DNA of 64,000 nt from Coffea arabica (Eukaryota > Streptophyta > Magnoliopsida > Gentianales > Rubiaceae): the NCBI RefSeq assembly GCF_036785885.1, contig NC_092326.1, positions 41,068,287 to 41,132,286 of the forward strand. The letters run 5' to 3'. A program made the translations under genes and the position numbers. The notes beneath the pieces are model-generated. The model saw only the letters and a program-made list of their open reading frames with translations. It was not told the origin of the DNA and did not search any database. Each line of letters opens with the position of its first letter. Within the stretch, counting starts at the first letter, position 1. Shown one piece after another: positions 12,053 to 21,371 of this stretch.

Positions 12053-12352
12053 CGGATCCGAGGCGCGGATCCTTGTTGACAAGAATGATCCGAGGCCTCG
12101 GCTTTACTTCTGCCGTAAGGGATCCGAGGTCTTCTGTATCCGACCTCGGATCTAGAAGGGAAAGTCCACGGACCACTTGGATCCGCGCACGGATCCGTAT
12201 TAACAAGTTAGATCCGAGGCCTCTGATGTAGTTCTGTAGTAAGTGGTTTGAGGTCGTTAGGATCCGACCTCGGATGTACGATGGAAAGTCCACGGATCAT
12301 ATGGATCCGAGCTCGTATCTATTATCACGAGACAGATCCGAGGTGCGGATCT
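12053..12352 (+). repeat. Middle GATCCGAG tandem array (about 125-bp units)
   Basis: Two full units (12053-12178 and 12179-12302) and a partial third (from 12303) each begin with GGATCCG. Each full unit carries GATCCGAGGCCTC, a TCCGACCTCGGAT palindrome and the tail GAAAGTCCACGGA. It belongs to the same palindrome family as the flanking arrays at 8800 and 20341, but is arranged head-to-tail. It lies between the broken gene and the PMD gene. Confidence 0.85.
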
Positions 12353-12360
12353 GTCTCTTT

Positions 12361-13027
12361 CCTCAGGTCAATTGGCAGAGCCGTTTTGCTACATCTTTCT
12401 CACAGGTTTTACAGCTATTTTGCAGAGCTTAACCTTCAATTGGCTAAGTTTGCTTTTACCTTTGTTCACCTTCCTCTCAAGTGGTTAGTTAATGCGCATG
12501 TTATCATATTTAAATTTCAAATCATCACATTTCCTGATTGCAATGTGTTATTTACAATTCCATTCCAATTGTGACTTCCGTAAGATCATAAGAAGACATA
12601 CAAAATAAAATATTCTTTTCGTGCCCTTGTATTATTTACATATAGGCATTTTTTTTAGACTGAGTACCTCGCATGTTGTCCAAGTGAATTTTTATCAGAT
12701 GATTATGGAGTGATTATTTCTAAATTAGAAATGAGAAAATATGAGATCAAGCTAGACAATGGATATTGCACCGACTCAGATGGATGACAAAAAATGTATT
12801 ATGATTAATATAAAATTTTTTGCTAAAAAAATTTTTTTGACAAAGTCTCCCCTTAAAAGTGGACAAAACTCCTGCCAGCAAACCCAAAATGCACCTGAAG
12901 ATTTTCTCATACCCATATTTCCAGCAACGTGTCCAAATATTTTAAAAATAAAACTACTATTCGCCAAAGTAAAGAATATAAACAATATATGAAACAAACA
13001 ACAACTACAGAATTAAAGTGCTGAATA
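12361..13027. other. Spacer downstream of the PMD gene
   Basis: AT-rich; likely includes the 3'UTR of the minus-strand PMD gene. No gene seen. Confidence 0.4.
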
Positions 13028-15364
13028 TCAATGATGTCCAAGTCTTCCATGAGTGCCACATCCTCTGGGTTTGCGCACTCTCTGTGATCGACGTGGCTGG
13101 ACTGGGATCGCCTCCTCGACTTGAGTAATCTGTGACTCAAGTCTAGCATCAATAGCTTGGAAACTTGGGCCTTCATCTGTACCTCCTACATGTTGTTCAC
13201 CACTTGCAAGATGCAAGTCTGTAAGGGGCGTAAACTCCGCCATAGGCACTGGCGACCTAGGATGGCGGCTGTACATACGGCTGCCCTGATGCTCGGTAGC
13301 CTGTGACCGTCCATCACATCCAGTTTGGACGGTGGGGTCTGGTGACCGGAGTCTACGACGGCGTCCACCACCATGCTGACCTCCGTGAACATTCCTAGGA
13401 GCTCTTTCAAGGCGACGGGGGTCTGTTGGTTGCGGAATTTGCTGGGGTACTAGTGGAGGGCGAAATGCAAGTCGGGATGACTCCCCTACAGTGTCCAATG
13501 TCATGGATGCAAAGTCCTTCATTGCATTAAAATAAATCGTGTGTTGTTCGTCACTCTGTGCGACACAGGTCTCAGCCATGTAATATACTTGAGACATAGC
13601 ATCCATCTGGAGATATAATGTTGGGATGAGTCGGCTAGAATAGAGTTAAATCTTAACAACTTGGGATTTGTTTGAAGGATCTGTTTGAGTAATTGTAAGG
13701 AACACTTACTAGATATTGTGCTCTAGCGCTATCCCCCTGAAAGCCCTCCGGATAAACGGGATGCCTAGTAGGATTTGAAATATATAACACTGTCCGCTCG
13801 CGATACCATTGACGATACTCATCGGACGGATAGGTAGGATCTTCAGTTACAGCACCGTCCTCCACATGCATAGGCCGATCAGTCCACACATCAATATATG
13901 GTGCATGTCTAGTTATCCAGTCTTGATTCCCCTTGCCACGACGATCAAGAGAATGCAGTGCCTGTTGATTATCGGTCAATCTTAGATCAGGCACGGGCTG
14001 ATGATATCCAAACTGTCTCATAACTCGATTCGGAAGATGTGGCTCGACAACTTCCCAACATATGAGATACGTGACAGATCTCCAAATGTCGTGTCCTGCA
14101 GTACAATATGCAGGCAGAGATGCGAGAATATCGTCCGAGTACGGCTGCCATATAAACTGCAAAGCCAATAGTTATTCAATTTCGCCATACACACAATACA
14201 TCACAATATTCATGCTCGTTTTTACATCTAAATTCATGCTTAGTGTACCTCTCGGGCACGTAAGCCTGTCAACTGATCTCGGAATACAGATACAACATGT
14301 CTTGCCACTCTGTGTACATCAAATTGAACATTCCACCTGAGGGAACGAATTGGAAAAATATTTGTCAAAGGAGATAGTTGAGTCGTATTAGTATTACAGA
14401 AATATATCTGATATATACATACCGAGCTCCATATGGACCAGGATAGTGCTCTAACGGCTGCACACGATCAGGGCGCATTGTTGGTATACGTTCCCACGCC
14501 CATAGCTGTAATTTATTATATTTGAATGTATGTGATGACCGTATAATCATCACCTACTTAAAGTTTAACACGTTGAATCTGGAGGAAATGTACCTGAAGC
14601 AAAACTAATGGTCCCGCAATTGCCGATCTACAGGGAGATGTGGCGTTACACAATGATCGATACAGAGTTGCTAATATCGCGCTTCCCCAACTATATTGTC
14701 CAACAGTTTTCAAATCTCGTAGTAATGGCATATACAATAGGGGGACTTTGTTACCGGACTTATCTGCTAATAAATGACCGCCTAATAGCAGGAGCAGGTA
14801 TACACGGGCCCGCTGTCTACATTGGACATCCGAAGCTGCAGGTGTCAACTCTGTATCTAAGACTCTAGCTAAACAGCCTAATTTGAGACGCTGCCCATCA
14901 AAATCTGACATCGCTGGATAAAATCCAATCAACTCCCCACATAAATTCCTCCACTCCTCAACACTATGAGATGTATCAATTCCTATAACTGGAGGACCGT
15001 CTATGGGTAGACCCCACAGAACCTCCACATCCTGCAAGGTAACCGTAGTCTCTCCGACGGGGAGATGAAATGTATGCGTCTCGGGCCGCCACCGCTCCAC
15101 CAAACTAGTTATCAAAGCATGATCGAGCATCATATATCCACAATCAAGCACCCCTTCAAAGCCAGCCAATCGAATATACTGTCGAACGGTCTCAGGGATA
15201 GGTGTATGCTCCCAAAAGTGCCTATCACACCGCCTAACATCAAGCTGCTCACCTGCAATGTGCCCGTGAAATATAGAATGTGCCCGGTGTGCAGTGCCTG
15301 CTGAGATAATATCATACACGAATGGCCCCGGATGCAAGGCTGCATGTGTAGGAACGTCGGCCAT
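13028..15364 (-). CDS. Plant mobile domain (MAIN/MAIL1-like) protein carried by the MULE
   Basis: Five exons with GT/AG borders and matching phases: 15364-14594, 14505-14423, 14336-14249, 14156-13710 and 13606-13028, giving 655 residues with no stop. The first exon holds the plant mobile domain (PF10536): FHLPVGETTVTLQDVEVLWG and GLPIDGPPVIG, then GSAILATLYRSLCNA. Exon 2 gives LWAWERIPTMRP and exons 3-4 give WNVQFDVHRV and REFIWQPYSDDI. The C-terminus is basic (RRSQRVRKPRGCGTHGRLG). Host relatives MAIN and MAIL1 help silence transposons and maintain meristems; transposon-borne PMD proteins have unknown function. It lies about 250 bp downstream of the transposase on the same strand. The ATG at 15364 (MADVPTH) is preferred; one 12 codons upstream (15400) is also in frame. 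Confidence 0.85.
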
Positions 15365-15614
15365 ACAGAAAATAATAGCTGCAAATGCATTATGTAACAT
15401 ATAAGGCTACTACACATTTAGATAGTAGATTGGTAGTTGCTAAAACTAATGCAACACCTGAAATATAGGGATGCTAAAAATGACACTTAAAAATATAACG
15501 AGTAAAGTACTGATAAACAGAATGACATAGCATAAATCATATTAATTCCATAATCCAACATACTGACATAACAAACGTTTAGTACACTGGTTCCCATCCC
15601 TAAAACGGATGATG

Positions 15615-18341
15615 TCAAACTCTAAAATTAGGACAATTTCTTCTATTGTGACCCGACTGATGGCAATTTGTACACCTTCTTGGTTCCTCCGGATCTCTCT
15701 CGTCCATCTCATTCCGAATTCTTCTAGCTCGTACCCTCCCCGCCCGACGGGCAACATATTTACTGCGATCTGCCTGTAACTCCCAATCCGGTTGGAGCCA
15801 AGTATCCGGATGTGGCAAAGGGTAGAACTTTCCTGAATACTGAACTGTCCATCGCCTTTTTGTAAACTGCGGATCTACCTGCGCCCCCGGATTATCCCTG
15901 CGATGCCTGCACACGGCCAACACGTGGGAACAAGGAAGTCGGTAGCACTGCCACTTACCACAAGAGCAAGATTTTTCCAAATACTTGACCGTTTGTATAT
16001 TGCCCCCTTTGCCGTCCACACGGCGGCCAGTCGTCACTTTATACACTCCTGCAGAGCCATCGAACTCAACAACCCGGTGGCTTCCCGCTTTCTGATCCGA
16101 ATTCTTAAACTTTCGCCAAATCTTTGGAGGAAATGGATATTTGCAGTGTCTGGCATCCTCCTTTCTTGTTCTAAACAACTCTACTATCCGATGAAAAGTC
16201 AAATCAATACAAGCCCGGATAGGCAAGTGACGTGCTCCTCTAAGTACATTATTGTAACTTTCGGACATGTTAGTTGTGAGAATACCCCAGCGATGGCCAC
16301 CGTCATGAGTTAGACACCACTTCTCGGTTTCAATGTTAGACAGATAGGTCCATGCATCTGGAAATGTGCTCCTTAATTCTCGTTTGAATGCCCTCCACTT
16401 GCGCAACTGTCTGGCCCTTCCCAGTGCCCAACACAACTTTTTTAGGTTCAAACCTTTGAAGTGAGTCATTAGGTTACTCCTAACGTGTCGTAGGCAAAAC
16501 CTATGAAAGGCCAAATGTTCTTGCCAATAGTCAAAATTTTCCATAGCATGAATAATGCCGGGATGCCGATCTGAAATGACACAAATGGGATACCGATCGC
16601 GGGCGACGTGGTATCTAAGTTGCTCCATGAACCAAGACCAACTAGAAATGGTCTCCTCGTCGACTATGGCATAAGCTATTGGAATAATGTGGTTGTTGGC
16701 ATCCTGCGTCACGGCAACAAGTAGTTTGCCCTTATATTCGCCACGCAAATAAGTGCCGTCAACACATATTACCGGCCGACACATGTGAAATGCATCAATA
16801 GCCGGTGAAAAGGCCCAGAACACATACTTAAATGTCTTCACGTGATCCGTACTACCCGAATGGTGTAACCACCTGATAACGGTTCCCTGATTTGACTTCA
16901 CAAGCGCGTCAAGATATTTTGGTAGTTCGGCAAAATTTGTTTCCCAAGAACCAAAAACAAGTTCAATAGCTTTGCGTCTGCCGTACCACGCCTTTTTATA
17001 AGAAACATCCACCTTCAGCACCTTTTTAACATCACTGACTATGTTCTTTACTTTGTACCCAGGATCGTCTTCGATGCTATGAACAACGTGTCTAGCAATA
17101 ACCGAAGATGTTAGACTAGCATTGCTATTACTCATCAAATCACCCAGACAATTGTGATCGTTCACCCACCTGGTTATTTGCCACAATCCGTGTGTCTTTT
17201 TCTTCACTGCTCGGACACACCAGTCGCATGGAGGTTCCGATGAGTCGGCTGCAGTGGTGAAGCTCCTTTCAATTGCGGATTTACATTTGGCAACCCAGGT
17301 ATTTCTCTTACTCTCAACAACCCTGAACTCCCTATTATGAGTGATAGACCACATTCTAATAGCCCTGCTCAGCTGTTGTTTGCTCTCAAACCTCATATGC
17401 AGCCTTATATTATTATTTTCCTCACTAAATGTCACAATGCGCTCCAACTCATCGTCATCTGTCATATACTCGTCATCATCTATGTCTCCAAGGTTAGAGA
17501 AGAATTTCAAACCTCGTGGAGCATACAAGGGGTTGCTAGATGCATCAAAAGCCCGTTGGTTCTCAAAATCCAGGTGGACTCCATGTTGTCCAATATCGCC
17601 ATCTGAGTCACTGCCTGACACATCAACCGACTCAGATTCCTCTGCATCTTCCACGTCATGCTCCAAATCATCATCTAGGGGGCTGTTGCAATGGCTTGGA
17701 CCGGCAGTGAAATCCAAGCCATAACTACCAAGATGATCCGGCGATTCTGGATGTCTAAAACTTTGAATCGCGTCTAGGCCCTGAACAGATTCAACATCCG
17801 TCCTTAAGCCTGATGTAAGACGTGGCTCTAACGAGTCCCTACCACAATATCCCTGTGCCCATTGTGATACCGATGCCGTCTCAGGTACTGCTGTGCTAGA
17901 GCTTGGTTGAAATCTTGTCGGATCCATGCATGCATGGACAAGCGACATCATCGGACCTAAATTAGTATTTGGTGAAATGAATGTCCCGGTGACTCGAGGA
18001 TTTTGGAATTTTTCATCCTTCTCGATATACAGTTCTGCGGTGTATGGAACAATTTCAGTCCATACATCGTACATTATCGCAAGAGTTTCATCATCAACCA
18101 CTGGGGACACGTTATAAGAGCTCCGGCCACAAGGTTGGCGGAGAAATATATTCAACTTGAACAGCCCCCTATCGACCCCCATATATTCATAGATTCTATC
18201 CACCAACTCATCATATCCAATCCTGCATCGTAATGAGAATGTACGGTTGCAGGTACGAGGCAAGTAACAAATTGACCCATCCTCGTAGTGTAATTTACCT
18301 CCCCAATAAAGAGACACGCGCAGAGGTCTTTCTATAGACAT
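15615..18341 (-). CDS. MULE transposase (MURA-like) with SWIM and CCHC zinc fingers
   Basis: Single open frame of 908 residues starting MSIERPLRVSLYWGGKLHYE. Residues about 200-300 are acidic. The DNA-binding part near 330-400 includes CDWCVRAVKKKTHGLWQITR. The catalytic domain has the first Asp in CVDGTYLRGEYKG (about D528), the second in VISDRHPGI (about D591), the C/H pair FCLRHV, and a Glu in NMSESYNNVLRG (about E694). A SWIM zinc finger follows (SCSCGKWQCYRLPCSHVLA, about 792-809), then a CCHC knuckle (CTNCHQSGHNRRNC, about 890-903). Length and order match full plant MULE transposases, which cut and paste elements with long TIRs and 9-bp duplications in the nucleus. No disabling lesion is visible. 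Whether it is expressed cannot be told. Confidence 0.95.
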   Translation of the reverse strand: MSIERPLRVSLYWGGKLHYEDGSICYLPRTCNRTFSLRCRIGYDELVDRIYEYMGVDRGLFKLNIFLRQPCGRSSYNVSPVVDDETLAIMYDVWTEIVPYTAELYIEKDEKFQNPRVTGTFISPNTNLGPMMSLVHACMDPTRFQPSSSTAVPETASVSQWAQGYCGRDSLEPRLTSGLRTDVESVQGLDAIQSFRHPESPDHLGSYGLDFTAGPSHCNSPLDDDLEHDVEDAEESESVDVSGSDSDGDIGQHGVHLDFENQRAFDASSNPLYAPRGLKFFSNLGDIDDDEYMTDDDELERIVTFSEENNNIRLHMRFESKQQLSRAIRMWSITHNREFRVVESKRNTWVAKCKSAIERSFTTAADSSEPPCDWCVRAVKKKTHGLWQITRWVNDHNCLGDLMSNSNASLTSSVIARHVVHSIEDDPGYKVKNIVSDVKKVLKVDVSYKKAWYGRRKAIELVFGSWETNFAELPKYLDALVKSNQGTVIRWLHHSGSTDHVKTFKYVFWAFSPAIDAFHMCRPVICVDGTYLRGEYKGKLLVAVTQDANNHIIPIAYAIVDEETISSWSWFMEQLRYHVARDRYPICVISDRHPGIIHAMENFDYWQEHLAFHRFCLRHVRSNLMTHFKGLNLKKLCWALGRARQLRKWRAFKRELRSTFPDAWTYLSNIETEKWCLTHDGGHRWGILTTNMSESYNNVLRGARHLPIRACIDLTFHRIVELFRTRKEDARHCKYPFPPKIWRKFKNSDQKAGSHRVVEFDGSAGVYKVTTGRRVDGKGGNIQTVKYLEKSCSCGKWQCYRLPCSHVLAVCRHRRDNPGAQVDPQFTKRRWTVQYSGKFYPLPHPDTWLQPDWELQADRSKYVARRAGRVRARRIRNEMDERDPEEPRRCTNCHQSGHNRRNCPNFRV

Positions 18342-19235
18342 GCGTGTGGAAAGAATCCCTATTTTGGAATAAAATAAGTTAGCTCATGCGGTACAAGAGT
18401 ATACATCAGATAACAATCCCTATCCATTGTTACTGTTTCATGTGTGATACTTAGGACAACTCACCTTAATCGTGTTGCATGTGCGTTTAAGGTACAAGTT
18501 AGTAATCGTGTGCTGTAGTCAGCATGTCATTTTCCATGTGTGTTTGTGTCACCCACTGAGTTTTCCAAACACATAATTATGTGGTCCAAGATAAGGTACT
18601 GGAGCAGAGGATCTGGGGTGCAATGAGGGATTTGTTCAAATGAACCACCTCGTTCCCGTAGATCTTGCTTGTTCCGATATACCTTTTTGGATCTATTCAC
18701 CCAAATTCAAAGAAAATATGCGTCGGTAAACTAGATAACATAGGTATAGAAAACATACTTATACAAAATAAAAAAATGTCCACGCAAGGGGGTTACTTTG
18801 GTGTCCCAAATCCGACAAGGGAGGTGTTCAAGCATTTTAAATGCGACCCCCATATATTCGCATTTCTCAGTTTATGCTCCTTACCAATTCCTTCACACAT
18901 ATTAACAGCTTAAGAGTGTATATTTATCTCATTATTTGTTCTTACTTTGTAAAACCCTTTGTTTCCTTTCTGTTGATGCCAAGGACTAAATCATGATGAT
19001 TGTCTTTTCTTGTTTTTATCATTTTTTCAACTTTTCTATAAAATGCAGATGAACGCCCAACATTTAATCCAACCATAATGTTTTCACAAAAAATAAAATA
19101 CCAAAAATCCCAACAAAGGTGAGTCCTCACATTCACCTTTTCTTTTTTAAAAAAGAATTGTGGATGAGTTTTTCTCTTCCCAAAAATGGGGTTTATTTTT
19201 AAGGACTGTCAAGTTAAAACTAAATAATATCCTCA
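18342..19235. other. Transposase upstream region
   Basis: Presumed promoter and leader of the minus-strand transposase. I recognise no further gene. Confidence 0.4.
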
Positions 19236-19373
19236 ATGACGAAAACTTTGAACGCTAAAATTCCTTATATGAAAGCTTGGTATGATAGAAGAAGAGCTAT
19301 TGAGCTTGTTTATGGCGTTTCGGTTACCGATTTAGTTGATTTACTCACCTATGTGGAAGCGTTTGGCCAATTA
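19236..19373 (+). pseudogene. Fragment of a second MULE transposase
   Basis: The plus strand encodes AKIPYMKAWYDRRRAIELVY followed by GVSVTDLVDLLTYVEAF. It aligns with KVDVSYKKAWYGRRKAIELV of the intact transposase in the same window (about residues 443-490). Only about 46 residues are recognisable and the frame breaks up after them. Divergence from the resident gene and the opposite strand indicate a remnant of a different MULE, captured or left by an older insertion. Confidence 0.75.
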
Positions 19374-20340
19374 AGTAATATTAGTCTATACTTAAAACAC
19401 CCTTGTCGCATGGAATGTTTTTTAAATTCGTCATCAAATTTGCGAATTTGTCAAACACAAATTACACAAAGGCCTCCGGCTGCTTATTGTTTCTATACGT
19501 GAAAAGCATCATAGAGAATCCAATAGCCAATACAAGTATTAGAATTGCAAAGATCACGCTGGATGAAATTGGAACCCCCTCACTTTTGATGCCCACTAAT
19601 TTAACTATGGCTTGAATCTGATATATATAGCATCATTTTCATATCGACAATTGGCAAGTAATGGTTATAGTCAGTCCATTAAAAAGAAAATAAACAAATC
19701 AACAGAAACCGCATATGTATAAACATTTTGTCTTATACACAAAAAGCTTTGGATAAAGAAAGAAACGAACCTTCCTGTACAGAAAATCAAATCATGTTTC
19801 ATCATACAATCTTTGTGTCACCCCACTTTGGTTAATAAAGTTTTCTAATTATAGGATTAAGTGTTTACCTATAACAGCCAAAGATTGAAAGACCGGCAAC
19901 TATGACAAATGGTAGCCAGAGATTATTATTGAACGAGTCATGCTTATTATATCTATGTTACCCTGTTATACTAACCTAGCAAGACAAACAAGAAGATGTG
20001 TTCAACAACTGAAAAACATGTTTTGGAAGATTCTGCCAAATTCTCACTTCACTTCACCAAGTAACCAATCGAGTTCACCAAGTAACCAAGGGAAACTTTC
20101 TACATGCTTCAAGATCAGATTATAATATAACTTCACAATGGCATGGTTATCAATTACTGAATTAAGTGACAGAAGGGACCATTAGATAGGCTGTCGAACT
20201 TCAAGACCGAGGGCTTTTTTTTTTTTCTTTACTCCACTTTTTCAGATAATACCAGAACAAAAAGGCTTTTACTTAGGCCTTTGGTGGAATTTAGCAGTGA
20301 AGTACTGGAATTTAACTGTTTAGTACCCAACACCTAAATA
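19374..20340. other. MULE right interior, no gene seen
   Basis: AT-rich sequence between the transposase remnant and the right palindrome array. Short open frames only, with a small direct repeat near 20050 (caagtaaccaatcgagttca). Nothing recognised. Confidence 0.4.
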
Positions 20341-20535
20341 GATCCGAGGGCGTATGTGTTCATAAAGTCCTCGGATCCGACATGGCTCGAATCCACTATA
20401 ACAGAAATTTATCCGAGGTCTCGGATCCACCAGGAACAGGGGGATCCGAGCTCGGATCCCCCTGTTTTAATTTTTGGCGTTTCAAATGATCCGAGGTCGG
20501 ATCCTTCTGGGTTTTATACATTCGAGCTCGGATCA
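20341..20535 (-). repeat. Right GATCCGAG palindrome array (inverted partner of 8800-8996)
   Basis: A 195-bp block. Reversed, it reproduces the left array in the same order: GATCCGAGCTCG, ATAAAACCCAGAAGG, AAAATTAAAACAGG, GAGACCTCGGATAAA, GAGCCATGT, ATACGCCCTCGGATC. Confidence 0.9.
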
Positions 20536-20890
20536 TACGCCCAAAAATTACAGCAGTACATATTCATCAACGACATAACTTAAACAAACAAAGGGAACAA
20601 GGACAAACAAACCTGGTATAATCTGAGCTGGGTAGCAGTTGAGAAATGCAGCGGCGGCGAAGAGTGTGGTGCAGCGGCGAAGATGCAACGGAATTAAACG
20701 GACAAAGGGACAACCAAAACCCAGCTGCGATGAATTGATGGGTAGCAGCTGAGAAATGAGATTCGAAATTGTGCTCAAGCGGGAAACCCAAGAGTGGCTT
20801 GGAGGCTGAAGTCGGTGGAACTTATGCTTCAACAGGTGAGTTTACACAATTGCGGTCAGAATCCAAATTTTGGTCAAAAAAGCTTGCGTA
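20536..20890. other. Possible captured gene fragment between the right arrays
   Basis: About 20610-20840 is less AT-rich than the flanks, with gcggcggcgaag words and two related motifs (gggtagcagttgagaaatg and gggtagcagctgagaaatg) about 110 bp apart. The left spacer has no equivalent. It may be host DNA acquired in the Pack-MULE manner, but no protein family is recognised. Confidence 0.3.
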
Positions 20891-21055
20891 CTTCGCATTT
20901 CTTGAATGCGAGGAAACAAGCTCGCATTTTTTAAATGCGAGCTCTTGAGCTCCCAACTGACGATCGTAGCTTGTTTTTCTTTTTTTTTTTAAACACCTAC
21001 CTCGCATTTGTGAAATGCGAGGTACCTGAACTCGCATTTCACAAATGCGAAGATC
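20891..21055. repeat. Right CGCATTT palindrome array
   Basis: Four palindromes of the form (C/T)TCGCATTT-N3-AAATGCGA(G/A) (one arm reads TGAATGCGAG), split by a T-run. They mirror the four-copy left array at 8327-8493 including the position of the homopolymer. Confidence 0.85.
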
Positions 21056-21231
21056 ACATTTGTGGAAGCAGACCTTTGAATCACCCTCTTTGTAGTATAA
21101 CTTTTGTTTTTCATCACAAAATAAGAATTTTCTCGCCTATTCAAGATGCAATTTCTCAAATTGACTCATTGCATCTGTAACTTTTCACATATTATATATG
21201 AGGGTATTTTTGGTATTTCATATTATTACCG

Positions 21232-21362
21232 GCTCCCCAGCCGGTTAGCAGGTAAAAGCCAAACAAGTCCAAAGCACAGGGGGGTTAAGTGGGAGTTTCT
21301 AAATAATGAGGAAGTTTCGTGTCAATTTCCTTAACCACAGGGAGGTTTTATGTACTTTACCC
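21232..21362 (-). repeat. MULE right terminal inverted repeat
   Basis: Inverted partner of 6968-7098. On the plus strand it begins GCTCCCCAGCCGG and ends ACTTTACCC, directly followed by the duplicated target CAAAAACAA. Confidence 0.95.
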
Positions 21363-21371
21363 CAAAAACAA

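Larger units (their letters stand above)
6968..21362. mobile_element. 14.4-kb Mutator-like transposon (MULE) carrying three gene modules
   Basis: Both ends start GGGTAAAGTACATAAAACC and form 131-bp TIRs with about three mismatches (6968-7098 and 21232-21362). A perfect 9-bp target-site duplication, CAAAAACAA, lies at 6959-6967 and 21363-21371; nine bases is the hallmark of Mutator elements. Inside are a transposase gene (15615-18341), a plant-mobile-domain gene (13028-15364), a broken third gene (10086-11450), paired palindrome arrays and probable captured DNA. The close TIR match and intact transposase suggest a fairly young and possibly autonomous copy. The boundaries are seen directly; activity is inference. 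Confidence 0.95.
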
